Assembly: GCF_016801865.2 (NCBI RefSeq)
Contig: NC_068939.1
Span: forward strand, 75,144,517 to 75,208,516
Direction: 5' to 3'
DNA length: 64,000 nucleotides
From: Culex pipiens pallens
Taxonomy: Eukaryota; Arthropoda; Insecta; Diptera; Culicidae
The position numbers and the translations under genes were made by a program. Of the stretch, positions 11,501-22,217 are shown piece after piece (within the stretch, counting starts at the first letter, position 1; each line of letters opens with the position of its first letter). The notes under the pieces are model-generated. The model made no database searches. It worked only from the letters and a program-made list of their open reading frames with translations, and was not told where the DNA came from.

Positions 11501-11708
11501 GGCATCTTCTCGTTTTCAGTTTAATTTTTTTATCAAATAATTTATAAAAGTCCAATGTGAAATAACTTATAAAATCACACGATTCTTAAAAAAACCTTTT
11601 CATCTAAATTTTGAAAAAGAGCGAAAGAGCCGTTCAAAAGAGCGGCTCTTTTTAATGAGCGAACGAAAATGAGCGGCTCCTAAAAAAGAACGATTTTGCC
11701 CACCTCTA
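8594..11708. mobile_element. hAT-like foldback element with long inverted arms
   Basis: The termini are TAGAGGTGGGCAAAA and its complement, a hAT-type end. The flanking 8-mers ACACTTAG (8586-8593) and ATACTTTG (11709-11716) match at 6 of 8 positions, as expected of a decayed hAT target duplication. Inside are inverted arms of about 560 bp (8805-9366 and 10613-11195) around a loop of about 1.25 kb. The arms are so alike that both give the same 61-codon frame beginning FSTCIAQLKTLNGR. No transposase was seen. Confidence 0.7.
9367..10612. other. Unpaired loop of the hAT-like foldback
   Basis: AT-rich DNA between the two inverted arms. No ORF, tandem repeat or transposase motif was recognised. 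Confidence 0.5.
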
Positions 11709-12332
11709 ATACTTTGTAATCGATAAGAGATTTACAGCATTTAAAAATGTTATTAAGCAAATATTAGCTATCATTTGGCTTATTAGGGAAAATTGCTTTA
11801 AAAAAATTACAGATCCGCAACTTAGAACGCTTTCAACATTTTCTAATTAATTTTACACATTTTTGAAAATTCTTTCAGTGGCTTCAAGAAGGCAACAACC
11901 GGCACATGCTGATTCATTTTGGTGCAGAAATTCGTTAAATTGAATTCAATTCAGAGCATTTTAGACTGCCGTTTTACGGCGATATGATGTATACGCCATT
12001 GAGGTGATTTTGCTGTAGACACGATTTTCTGTTTTTGTTCATTTTTTCAATTTAAAATGACTAATATAAGGTCTGCTCTGTAGAAACTGTTTAAAAGTAC
12101 TTTAAAAATGTGGCCCCTACAAAATTTCTTGTTTTTTCCTATTCTCTACGATTTTAAACCACAAACATCATTTGGCCGAAAAAATAGCAATAAAAAATCA
12201 CTACTTTTCCTGCCCAATGATGTATGTATACAAAGCTAACTTTATTTTTTGTGCCAGCTATTTTGATAGCTGAGCGGATTCCGTAATGCATTGTCCACGT
12301 GAATACTTTAAGAAGGGGGGGGGAGGGTATTA

Positions 12333-12492
12333 GGGAGCGTTCTTTTATTACGTAACGCAGTTGGGGGGGAGAAGGGGTCGGAGGCCGTGTTACGCTCCAT
12401 ACAAAAATTTTAAAATTTGTATGGAAATTTTGGTACGAGGGGGGGGGGTCTAAAATCCGATTTTTTGCGTTACGTAATAAAAGAACGCTTCC
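12333..12492. mobile_element. 160-bp MITE with TTA duplication
   Basis: The inverted ends GGGAGCGTTCTTTTATTACG and GTAACGCA with their complements are flanked by TTA on both sides (12330-12332, 12493-12495). The interior is rich in G runs. It is nested in the 11966-13243 element. Confidence 0.7.
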
Positions 12493-12602
12493 TTAGCGAT
12501 TGACTACGCTCCATAAACACATTTTTTGCATGAACAATTGTCCGCAAGGGAGGTGGTTGGGTCTAGAATTTTCGAAAAAGTGTCTACGTGGATGTGGATA
12601 AG

Positions 12603-12760
12603 GTGTCATCCATTAAGTACGTCACATTAAAATCAGCCAAAATTTACTCCACCCCACTTTGTCACGATTTCCCTATGCTTTTAACACGCAACGTCACGCT
12701 TGCTCAAAACCCCCCTCTTCCCTCAGAACGTGACGTACTTTATGGATGATGCCTTATGGA
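12603..12760. repeat. Dispersed repeat fragment containing AAGTACGTCAC
   Basis: Phrases such as AAGTACGTCAC, AAATCAGCCAAAATTTAC and CTTTGTCACG recur at 40126-40200. Short fragment, not bounded. Confidence 0.45.
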
Positions 12761-12856
12761 CGTCCCCTAAAGAATTAAATCGAAATAATGTAATAAAATA
12801 TTGCCCAGTCTTGATTTGGTCCCAAAACCTCAAATCAACATTTAAACAGTATTGTA

Positions 12857-13027
12857 CACAGAAAAAAATCAATTCTCGTAATCGTGAATTAAGTTCACGA
12901 ATGTGAGAACCACGAAGGAATTTATTCATGAGTATGGTGCATTTGCACTATAAACGTGCATATATTCCTTCGTGGTTCTCGCATTCGTGAATTTAATTCA
13001 CGATTTCGAGAATTGATTTTTTCCGTG
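12857..13027. mobile_element. 171-bp MITE with TA duplication
   Basis: The ends CACAGAAAAAAATCAATTCT and complement (ending TTTTTTCCGTG) are flanked by TA on both sides (12855-12856, 13028-13029). The body contains a second inverted pair, ATTCCTTCGTGGTTCTC. The type resembles Tc1/mariner-derived MITEs and the one at 41601-41766. Confidence 0.7.
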
Positions 13028-13247
13028 TATTTGACTTCTATCAATTCTCAATGTATACATACATCATGATGAGTAAAATTGGCGTATACATCATTGTTTG
13101 TTTGCTTAATAAAATGGGCCCCAGAGCAGTTTTTTGAAAAATTCTTTCGTCAGGAGGTTGCTTTTAAGATTCTTTATCGAACTGTACAATAAAATTGAAA
13201 ATGTCCAAAATGGCGTATACATCATATCGCCGTAAAACGGCAGTAGA

Positions 13248-14119
13248 GTGATGATCAATTTTCTTCGAAAATGATCAACGGCTTCATCTTAAAGATAATG
13301 TGTTAAGTATTGAAAAACATTACTTAAGCCACCTGCAGGTGGTTGGTGCCTGCCTCACATTCATATATTACATCGTCGGTTGTGTACTATCTTGTTACAC
13401 GTCCTGTCTTTTTACAACAGAATTGTCACAACATCGCGATATCATTTAGCCAAAACAGCATTATTCGCCCTAAAAATATTTAATAATTCAAGCTTCATTA
13501 CTCATTTCTTTTAAGAGGAATGTCTGGATAGGAGTTAGTGAATCCAAAAACAGTAATTGAAACAACTGGGCAGATGGATCGCTACATTAACAAACCTGCC
13601 AAAACCAGACTACAAGTCGAATTGAGTCTTAAAATTAAGACTTAAGTCTTGCCTACCACCCAGTTTTTGAACGCGAATTTGTTCGCGGAGTTGACAGAGG
13701 AAAAAGGGTTGACCGGTAAAAAGAGCTTTGAACTCACTACCTTTGATTACTGATTTTTGACGTTTTAGACCAGTTTTTAACACGCTGTATCTTTTCTTGG
13801 GAGCAGATTAGCACGATACACTCTTCGGGAAAGTTGTAGAGCACCTTCCAGAGCATCCGAATGCGAGTCCTGTTTTATGATTGCGTGAAACGTGGATTTT
13901 TAAAATATCAAAATCCAAAAAATGGGGTTTCGCATACAACCAATCGTTCCAAAACTTTGGGGAGTTGTTTAAGACCTCAATAGGAACTAAAATATTGGTG
14001 ATGGTTGTTAGGATAGTTCACAAGATCACAAATATTTTTTTTTTACATTTAAATTAGTTGTTAGTTTTTAAATCTAGGGTTAGTTAACATATTATACAAT
14101 TGGTATGCTGGAAAATCGG
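13248..14119. other. GGPPS intron stretch without recognised gene
   Basis: Mixed AT-rich DNA. 13341-13365 repeats a phrase seen at 3929-3955. From about 13740 to 14060 the text (CGTTTTAGACCAGTTTTTAA and following) has the style of the dispersed repeats but has no clear partner in the window. Confidence 0.35.
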
Positions 14120-15194
14120 TATTCGGATCGGAAAATTTCACGAGTGTTTCATTTTTTAAAGATTGAAAATCGGACCATTAGTTGCTGAGATATCGACATT
14201 AGAAATTGGAAGGTTGTTTGAGTGAGACTCAAAAAACTTCAATTTTCGCTGTATCTCAGCAACCAGAGGTTCAATCTTCAATGTTTTTAGACAATTTTAT
14301 AGCAAATTGTGAACTTTAAAAAAAAATATATACTATTTTTTTAAACATTCATAACTAGACGGTAGAATTTTGACCATCAGTGTTGAGATTCGAGTGAGAA
14401 GAAGGAAAGCTTTTCTCACTCGCGAGCGAGAGAGAGAACTTGTAGTCCTTTTCTCTTCTCGCTCGCGCTCGCCTTTTTTCTCGCGTTCTCGCTCTCGCCG
14501 CGAGCGCCTCGTGCTAGCCTTTCGTTGCTTATTAGGTTTATGAATGCAATCGACACGATGGTAAAGAGGTGTAACTTCAATAGTTGTGTTGTTTTTTTCT
14601 TCGTTGCCAACTTGTTTTACTTCTCGCGAACGGGCAATTCTTTCTCGCGAGCTAGCCCGTTCGCGAACGGGGGAGAGAACGGGCAATCGGCGAGTTTCTC
14701 TCGGCAGCTCGGGACTCGCGGTGAGAACTCGAGAGAGAGGACTTTTTTCTCGCGAGGGTGCGAAAATACCAACACTGTTGACCATACATCTCTATGGCTC
14801 AAAAGTTGCCGGTTTTTGTTCCCTAAAACATTAATAAAAAACTCCAAAATAAAAAAAAATGTATTTTGGGAAATTATTTTTTTGTAAAAAAAAGTTAATT
14901 AAAAAATCGGCAATTTCTATCGTTGTACCTATTTTCTCTGAATAGTCCTTAGCAATACCTACAACTTTGCCGAAGACACCAAATTGATCACAAAATTCAT
15001 TCAAAAGTTACATATTTTCGAATATTTACGTACCATTTTTGTATGGACAGCTGCCAAAATTGTATGGAGACTTGTTATGTATGGGTGTGACACAAATTAG
15101 CTTCTTTGGTCATAGGGAAGCCCCCCGAAAAGTTTGAGCCAAATAAAAAAATACAAATAAAATCAATTTCCGGTTTTGGTAGAGAATTGCTCCT
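14120..15194. repeat. Repeat family X, copy 1, interrupted
   Basis: Shares GACCATTAGTTGCTGAGATA near the left and TTTGCCGAAGACACCAAATT near the right with copies at 17650, 35851, 47440, 50789, 53620 and 56640. It ends in GAGAATTGCTC at 15194, the family terminus. It is interrupted by the hAT-type MITE at 14378-14777. Left boundary approximate. Confidence 0.6.
14378..14777. mobile_element. 400-bp hAT-type MITE with perfect 8-bp duplication
   Basis: The termini are CAGTGTTGA and CCAACACTG. The flanks are TTGACCAT on both sides (14370-14377, 14778-14785), an 8-bp duplication as made by hAT transposases. The undisturbed family X sequence at about 18212-18230 shows the matching uninterrupted site. 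The interior is rich in CTCGCGAG and GAGAGAGAG motifs, so it stands out as GC- and CpG-rich in an AT-rich intron. Confidence 0.8.
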
Positions 15195-15241
15195 AAATGT
15201 TTCTTTCATTTGCAAATCTGTTTTCCCCTCCCTCTCCGCAG

Positions 15242-15343
15242 ATCGAACGCCTCGGTCCGAACCCGATCATGCAGACGCTGCTGGACGCCCTGCTCAGCTG
15301 GAAGTCGGACGAGGGCGGCGCCGACGGCCAAAAGGAGAAGTAA
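15242..15343 (+). CDS. Geranylgeranyl diphosphate synthase, last coding exon 3
   Basis: The acceptor CTCTCCGCAG precedes ATCGAACGC at 15242. The 33 codons start IERLGPNPIMQTLLDALLSW and continue into an acidic and basic tail ending QKEK before TAA at 15341-15343. This joins in phase 0 to residue 290 of exon 2 and restores the usual C-terminal helix of GGPP synthase (conserved N-P/K-x-M/L-x-x-L-L-D-x-L-L-x-W pattern). With exons 1 and 2 the product is 323 residues, normal for insects. Confidence 0.87.
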   Translation: MERLGPNPIMQTLLDALLSWKSDEGGADGQKEK

Positions 15344-15799
15344 GCCCCTCCCCCCTCCAACCGGTTCCTTCCCGTTTCCCTCTCTTTCCGGGCGAATCAT
15401 CATCTGTGAGTGTGGTCGTCATCGTCGTCGTCGTCGTCGTAGGCTAGCAATTATTTGAAAATGGTATGAAATGTATGGTATGAAAACGTGGAATTAAGTT
15501 TAAAAGTACACACAAACAGTAAACAAAGCTGAAAATATCTCCACCAAGCAACGCAGATTAGTAGCACTCTGTTTAGCAACAAGGGAGGAAAGTGGAGGGT
15601 GTAATAACTTATTTTTATATGCATGTAACATTGGATTAAGTTTAAACGAAAGCGCTGACGGTAAACGTAAAAGTGTCGCATTTTGACGAGTGATCGGAGA
15701 GAGTTGTGTAATTGCGCCCAAAAAATCTCAAAGAAAGACAGCCTTTCGGATTTGAATGAGAACAAACTTGACTAAAGACTAAAGAAAACAAAAACTGCG

Positions 15800-15805
15800 A
15801 ATAAA
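15800..15805 (+). promoter_or_regulatory. Probable GGPPS poly(A) signal
   Basis: AATAAA 457 bases after the GGPPS stop codon, followed by an A-rich stretch. Confidence 0.45.
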
Positions 15806-16120
15806 AAAAGACGTAAAACGAAGATTTCACGCAGCCGCCATTCCGGCGTTCGGAACGCCGACGGGTTCGTGTTTTTTTTCCTGTGCACTTTGAATGTATA
15901 ATGCTGCTTGTGAGTATAATATATGATATACAAAGAAACACACACCTTAGTGAAGACAAACACAAAAAAAAGATTCTGAATATGATTCCTCTTTAGTTTT
16001 TAGAGTATCTAGCTTTTTGGTTGAAGCCATTTGTTAAATTTATGTTTCAAGTGCTTATTATTTCAACGAAGCGTATCCGAAGTCCACCTACACAAAATCC
16101 GATTTAGTTTGTAAATTTTG

Positions 16121-16126
16121 TTTATT
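16121..16126 (-). promoter_or_regulatory. Probable poly(A) signal of the SH2-domain gene
   Basis: Minus-strand AATAAA about 310 bases beyond the SH2 gene stop at 16438. Confidence 0.5.
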
Positions 16127-16437
16127 GAATACAACTCTAGACTACACAATTAAATTATTGGTTTCAAACAATCACTACACCTAACGTTAACAATGGTCCG
16201 CTTAAAGTAGGAGATTTCCAACACTGTTTGAACTATATATTTGATTCGATTAAAGCCAAACTTGTTCTGTATTGTCACAATTTTTCGTAATCTTCGCCCT
16301 CCTAACACACGGTTGTCTACTTGACTAGTGTCCAACTTTAAACTGAGTTGAGTACATTCTGCTTCCATCATCAAATCGATTACACATTACGAGAAAAAAA
16401 AAACGCACTAAATTTAACTATTTCACAGGGTGAACTC

Positions 16438-16611
16438 TCATTCGGCCATGATTTTCTGGAACTCGTTGAGCGAACCGTACGTCTCGGGGTCCTCCTGGCG
16501 GGCGCCCAGCTGGGGTGGCCGGGGCAGGGCCAGCGGAACCGGCAGCAGCTCCGGCATCACAGAATGGTGCGTTATCAGGGCGCGCAGCGAGCTGAACTCC
16601 TTGGTGAAACC
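16438..16611 (-). CDS. SH2-domain adaptor protein, last coding exon
   Basis: The acceptor CCCGCAG (minus) is at 16618-16612, and the exon opens in phase 0 with GFTKEFSSLRALITHHSVMP and ends in MAE plus TGA. This is the C-terminal part of the SH2 domain begun in exon 31896-32477: the helix B region (SSLRALITHH), then a Pro-rich LPVPLALPRPP segment. The encoded tail ETYGSLNEFQKIMAE follows. See 31896-32477 for the gene. Confidence 0.85.
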   Translation of the reverse strand, partial: GFTKEFSSLRALITHHSVMPELLPVPLALPRPPQLGARQEDPETYGSLNEFQKIMAE

Positions 16612-17649
16612 CTGCGGGAAACAAAAAAATAATATTTTAAACAATTGCAAATGGAACGCTTAAGGCTACTTTGGAGAATTTCCCTTATCCACTTAAAAAA
16701 GGTGGAGCATTAAAATTCCAGTCTTCCAATTACCATATCCTTGTGTTTTGGTGTGCTGTGGAGATGGACAAACATAAATATGGTAAAATCTGGTATACAT
16801 TTCGTTAAAATAACCGTCTCCAGGAGAAGCTAAAGAAGTTAAAGAAATCGAAACGTCGAATAACAACACAAACCGTTCTTTCTACTATGCCTCAACGACT
16901 GCCAAGCCAAAGAGAAATAGATGATCAATGACCACAGTCGATACAAATGAGAGACATCTTTTGATGACCCTAAGCCTTTATCAGAAGAAAACATCATTCA
17001 AAAGCTTAGTCGATCGATGTAACTTTTATCACTGATCGTCCGCATTACAATACGCATTGCGCAGCCTAAGATGATTGTATTCTTCTACGTAAACGGCTGG
17101 CGAGATTGGGTAGGTTCTGATGTCGGTTTAACCAAACGTCAACGCAACCCATCAGAGGTCCAGCGAAGAACAATTACGAAGCAAGGGTGTTATTAATGCA
17201 TTGCGAAAAATTCAAAAATTAACATATATAACATCTGAAGCTGAAGAATTGGATACTCAATACAATCCAGTCGATCTGATCATATTTCGATGCTTGATTT
17301 TGAAGTCGTGCATTGGCAATAGGTTTTTTTACGAGGGTTTTTTACGGAGTTTATAAGGAAAAAGCTTTGAATATGTTCAGAGGAAAAAGTTTATGGGGAT
17401 GACTTCTACCTTCTAGCAGACCTGATCTGATCATTACATACCACTTGAAGTCCGTACTAGTAATGTCAATTTTAGATTATCCACTCATAAACAAAAGAAC
17501 ACGGTAAAGAAAATTATCGCGTTTTTTTTTCGTAACCACCCTCAAGAATAGTGGACATTTCCATTTAACAAATATTAAACATGTTTAAAATTTTCAAAAA
17601 TTTAAAGCTTAAAACTAAGATTCTAAATCTTTGAAATTCTTGTTTACAT
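16612..17649 (-). other. 3' part of the 15.3 kb SH2-gene intron, no element recognised
   Basis: Intron sequence from the acceptor at 16612 up to the first family X repeat. No exon, tandem repeat or bounded element was seen. Confidence 0.45.
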
Positions 17650-18380
17650 TTCCAAGGGCCAACATTCAATATTACGCCCTCTTGAAATGTTAGTCTTGAT
17701 TAAAAAAATAAAAATATTGTTTTTGAAAAAATCAGAAAATTTCATGAATGTTTCATTTTTTAACATTGAAAACCGGACCATTAGTTGCTGAGATATCGAC
17801 ATTAGAAAATGGAGGGCTGTTTAAGTGAGACTTAGAGAAATTAAATTTTCCTGTTTATTTTTCTTTAAGTTGCTGTATCTCAGCAAACGGAGATCCAATC
17901 TTCAATGCCTCTTAGACATTGTTATAGCAACTTTTCAAAAAATCAGAAATGAGAAATGTGTGACCACTCAAGCTCACTATTTTCAAAAATTGTTAACTGC
18001 TAATATTTTGCTGAAGTCAAACTTACGGTGGCTATATCTTGAAAATGGGGCCCTATATCAAAAAATCTATAACTATTTAAAAAAAAACTATTTTCAATTG
18101 CAAATTCAATTTTACATAAAAAAAATTGGTCAAACAAATTTTATGCATGAAATTTAGATTATTTTTTTCCGAAAATCACTATTTTTTCAAAAATGCATAG
18201 CTCGGCGGCACAATTTTAGACCATACTTCTCTATGGCTTTAAAGTTCTGAGTTTTGGTCCCCTAAAACATATAAAAAAATCCCTAAAATAAAAAAAATAT
18301 TTATTTTGGGAAATTGAGTTTTTGTGAAAAAAGATTATTTAAAAATCGGAAAAAAATATCGTAACTTTTTTTTGCAATAG
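17650..18380. repeat. Repeat family X, copy 2
   Basis: Contains CCAACATTCAATATTACGCC, GACCATTAGTTGCTGAGATA and GACCATACTTCTCTATGGC in the family order. The usual GAGCA terminus is not clear on either side. It provides the uninterrupted version of the 14378-14777 insertion site. Confidence 0.55.
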
Positions 18381-18386
18381 CTATAC

Positions 18387-18486
18387 TGCCGTTCTACGCA
18401 TTGCCCCATGTTTAAAAAAGTGCAACTGAGAAAAACGTGATTGAAATTTTTCGAACGATTTCTGTGTTTCTACGCATAATTGTCCA
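18387..18486. repeat. MITE fragment with CTGCCGTTCTACGCA
   Basis: A 100-bp segment opens CTGCCGTTCTACGCATTGCC and repeats CTACGCATAATTGTCC near its right end. It resembles the terminus of 11966-13243. No inverted partner is found. Confidence 0.35.
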
Positions 18487-18567
18487 GTGGGTTCCTTTTC
18501 GCCCTATGAGTCCCCAATCGCCCCAGTTAGCAGTTTATCACCCTTATTAGTGATCCATTTGCTATCG

Positions 18568-18756
18568 AGGTTTTTAAGCGAAGATGGCGTTCGAATGGTG
18601 AACGCCAGAAATGTCAAAATCACGCAGTGGTACCAACATTACGGAACAAGTGTGCCATGGCATGACAGCCACATTTTTTTTCTAATGTTGGTGCTACAGT
18701 GCGATTTTGACATTTCGGGCGTTCACCATTCGAACGCCATCTTCGCTTAAAAACCT
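18568..18756. mobile_element. 189-bp palindromic MITE
   Basis: Inverted ends of more than 55 bp begin AGGTTTTTAAGCGAAGATGG and CGTTCGAATGGTGAACGCC. The centre is short (about 70 bp). The target duplication is not obvious. Confidence 0.65.
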
Positions 18757-18764
18757 GGATACAA

Positions 18765-18880
18765 CAAATTAGCTCAATGAAGAGTTCATAGCAAAATATG
18801 ACCGATTCAGTTGAACCTGTTCAAACAACCGGTACCGATTTGCACCTATTCCATGATTTGACTGCAATGACGTTTCACAT
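18765..18880 (-). repeat. Reversed single unit of the ACCGGTACCGG repeat
   Basis: Inverted copy of the unit tandemly repeated at 19350-19800: it carries the complements of AACTCTTTAATGAGC and of GGTTCAACTGAATCGGT. Confidence 0.5.
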
Positions 18881-19349
18881 AAGGCTATTATAAATATTTT
18901 TCAAAGTTTTTGTCACTGCCATCCCTTAAAAATTGTTCAAAATATCAGGGGGCAGACATCTCTAAAAACTTAAAAATTTAAATTTCGATGGAAATTTGAA
19001 TGCAATCAGCTAAAATCAATTTAAAATGCATTCCTTTGCGTTTTGCATCATTTTTAGCATGTCCGGTTAAAAAAAAGAATTTTAGATGTAAATTTTTGTT
19101 GTTGTTTTATTTTACATTTTTTCGCAACGACTGTTACATTTCAAATTATTTTCAAGTTTATTACTAATTGATAAATCATTATTATTATTATTGATGAAGT
19201 AATGAATTTACGAAAAAAAAATGTTTTATTGATGAACTAAGTAATTTATGAATTAATGAATTTATGGAGTAATGAATTTAAGAATTTATGAATCCATGTA
19301 TTAATGAATTTATGGATTAATGATTTTTTTGAATTTATGAGATTATTTC

Positions 19350-19800
19350 AAGAAGTCGCATGGCATGATTTGCAGTGGAAACATGGAATCGGTTCGAACC
19401 GGTGCCGGTTTTTGAGCCGGTTCAACTGAATCGGTCATATTTTGCTTTGAACTCTTTAATGAGCTAATTTGAAGAGTTTTGACACGCCGCATGACATGGT
19501 TTGCTGTAAAAACATGGAATTGCTGCAAACGGTACCGGTTATTTGAATCGGTTCAACTGAATCGGTTCAAATTTATGACAAATAGATTGTTGAGATGATT
19601 TGAAGAAGTTTGACACGTCGCATGGCATGAATCGTTTCAAACCGGTACCGGTTCAACTGAATCGTTCATAGTTTGCTGTGAACTCTTTATTGAGCAAATT
19701 TGAAGAGTTTTAACAAGCCGCATGACATGGTTAGTGATACAAACCCGGAATCGGTTCAATCGGTATCGGTTCAACCGAATCAAGTTGAATTGCTCATATA
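19350..19800 (+). repeat. Imperfect tandem repeat, about 4 units of 97-132 bp
   Basis: The unit start CGCATGRCATG recurs at about 19357, 19488, 19619 and 19717, giving spacings near 131, 131 and 98 bp. Each unit has an ACCGGTACCGGTT-like core and GGTTCAACTGAATCGGT. Decayed satellite or minisatellite. Confidence 0.6.
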
Positions 19801-19883
19801 TCGATTCCTGGCATAATTGCATGAATTTTGATATGTCGCTTGACCATATTTCTTCAAAATTTGGCTTTATAGTTCAAATAAAT

Positions 19884-20460
19884 GTACCGTAAAACGGGGT
19901 GACTTTGATAGGTTTGCGATTTTTCCGCAGAATGAAAAGTACAATTAAAATACGTAAGGAATGGTTTAGAAACATACTGACCGTGGTAGAGAAGTATTCA
20001 AAGTACCTCAAGAAGAACTTTTTATAAAATTTTGACAAGTTTAAAAAGTTAGTTAACTATAGTTAAGAAAATGTTGATGAAAGTCATTATTTTAAACTTC
20101 TGAAGTGTCATGATTTTCTCAATGAACTTGATTTTTAATCGGAAAACGGAATGCATCTTCAGATTCTTTGGACAATTTTCCACTAGGATAAGGTTAAAAA
20201 AGTTTGTAAATAATAAATAATGTGTTTTTGAAACACAATTAAAAAACATCTTCAAATATATAGGCAATTTCAGTTGAACAAATTCCATGTAAAATGTGAA
20301 AATTTGTGATTCGTGCTTCGAATTCAGTATAAAATGCAATATAAATCGATAATTTTATAAACAAAACTAGTTTTAACAAATTTCAGGCAAAATTCCGACT
20401 TTTTAACAATTATATGCTAAAAAGCTTATACACTTAGTTAACAAAATATAAACATTGATT
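19884..20460. repeat. Truncated dispersed repeat starting CCGTAAAACGGGGTGACTT
   Basis: The left terminus is the CGGGGTGACTTTGATAG type that is common in mosquito DNA (recalled, not searched). No matching right terminus is found, so it is truncated or its end is lost. Confidence 0.4.
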
Positions 20461-20464
20461 TTTT

Positions 20465-21012
20465 TCTTAACGAGACACATCAGCCGGAAACCCGTCCTCG
20501 AAATTTTTTTTTTCTAAAACTGGTATATCTCGAAAACTACAAAACATATCGATATGGTTTTTGATTTAGCCCCTAGAGTATTAATTTCTGAACACTTTGC
20601 AACTGAGCTAAACTATTTTTACAATACCATTGTTTCAATGTTGGGTCCGAGAGTTCAATGTTGCATGCTGTTTTTGCACTCTACATATTATTTTTTGGTC
20701 GTGTAACCCCAACAGGGCAAAAACCACAATGCCAGTCCAAAAAAGGAAGTTGGTACGCGCTTTGCAAGACAATTATCTATTCATTGAATATAAATTTGTA
20801 TTGATTTGAGTTTTCGTTTTTTTATAGTAAATATTCTACAAAAAAATATTTTTATCCAACTCAAATCATGCAACAGGCGCGCGACAGGCCATTTTGTTGC
20901 GTACAACAAAAGTGGCAACAGCGCGCCATGCTAGCCTGCTGCTCAGCACTCGGCCAGCACGTGGCACAGAGCGAGAACAAAGAAGCCAGATAGGGTCGAC
21001 TTCATATTTTTG
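20465..21012 (+). repeat. Left inverted arm flanking the tandem-array block
   Basis: The reverse complement of 20912-21012 aligns with 30440-30540 at roughly three quarters identity by eye, including GCGCTGTTGCCA and a GAAGTC-ACCCTAT block. Further out, ATGTTGCATGC and CGGCTGAT also have partners in the right arm. The two arms enclose about 9.4 kb. Confidence 0.5.
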
Positions 21013-21485
21013 TACGCTTTTAGGAAAATAAATATTGAATGACTAATATCTTTCAAGATAATTTTCACTGAAATAATGGCAATAGTAAATTATGCAATAA
21101 CATTTTACATTCTAATAAAATTTATTGATGTTTTACAGCGAGATGGAGGCGCAAAATTCGTACATGGCTCTATATTTTCATTTTGCAACCACAAGATGAA
21201 AACTGAATGAAATTTTATGTAATCATAATGTAATTTGAAACTTCAAATAACACACGTGATTTCAAAAATTAACAGTGTTTATCCTATAAAACATTTTGAC
21301 AATTTTGGTGGACTATTGACCCTATTTCTTCTCTGCTAACTTGCCGGGCCGGCTAGCCTCGGTGTGTGATTGTGTGTGCGTGTGTGTAGGCTTGTTTTGT
21401 TGCAATCAAAGGCATGGTTTTGGAGTTATTTTGGCATTCACGTCGTCATCGACTGGTAAAAAGAATGATCAAATGAGATACTTTA

Positions 21486-22217
21486 TACAAAATTACAAAA
21501 TTACAAAATTACAAAATTACAAAATTACAAAATTACAAAATTACAAAATTACAAAATAACAAAATTACAAAATTACAAAATTACAAAATTACAAAATTAC
21601 AAAATTACAAAATTACAAAATTACAAAATTACAAAATTACAAAATTACAAAATTACAAAATTACAAAATTACAAAATTACAAAATTACAAAATTACAAAA
21701 TTACAAAATTACAAAATTACAAATTACAAAATTACAAAATTACAAAATTACAAAATTACAAAATTACAAAATTACAAAATTACAAAATTACAAAATTACA
21801 AAATTACAAAATTACAAAATTACAAAATTACAAAATTACAAAATTACAAAATTACAAAATTACAAAATTACAAAATTACAAAATTACAAAATTACAAAAT
21901 TACAAAATTACAAAATTACAAAATTACAAAATTACAAAATTACAAAATTACAAAATTACAAAATTACAAAACTACAAAATTACAAAATTACAAAATTACA
22001 AAATTACAAAATTACAAAATTACAAAATTACAAAATTACAAAATTACAAAATTACAAAATTACAAAATTACAAAATTACAAAATTACAAAATTACAACAT
22101 TACAAAATTACAAAATAAAAAAATTACAAAATTACAAAATTACAAAATTACAAAATTACAAAATTACAAAATTACAAAATTACAAAATTACAAAATTACA
22201 AAATTACAAAATTACAA
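21486..22217 (+). repeat. Tandem array 1, 8-bp unit AAAATTAC
   Basis: About 91 copies of an 8-bp unit, nearly perfect, with a few single-base variants (for example AAAACTAC near 21970). It passes directly into array 2 at about 22218. Confidence 0.95.

Larger units (their letters stand above)
11966..13243. mobile_element. 1.28 kb inverted-repeat element with 4-bp duplication
   Basis: The termini CTGCCGTTTTACGGCGATAT and complement extend for about 35 bp into GATGTATACGCCAT. The flanks are TAGA on both sides (11962-11965 and 13244-13247). It has no transposase. Two smaller MITEs sit inside (12333-12492 and 12857-13027). The terminus resembles CTGCCGTTCTACGCA at 18388, suggesting a related family there. 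Confidence 0.65.
15344..16437. other. Facing 3' UTRs of GGPPS (+) and the SH2 gene (-)
   Basis: After the GGPPS stop there is a GTC-trinucleotide run (about 15416-15441) and an AATAAA at 15800-15805 (+), its probable poly(A) signal. The minus strand has AATAAA at 16126-16121, the probable signal for the SH2 gene. The transcripts end within about 300 bp of each other. Confidence 0.6.
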
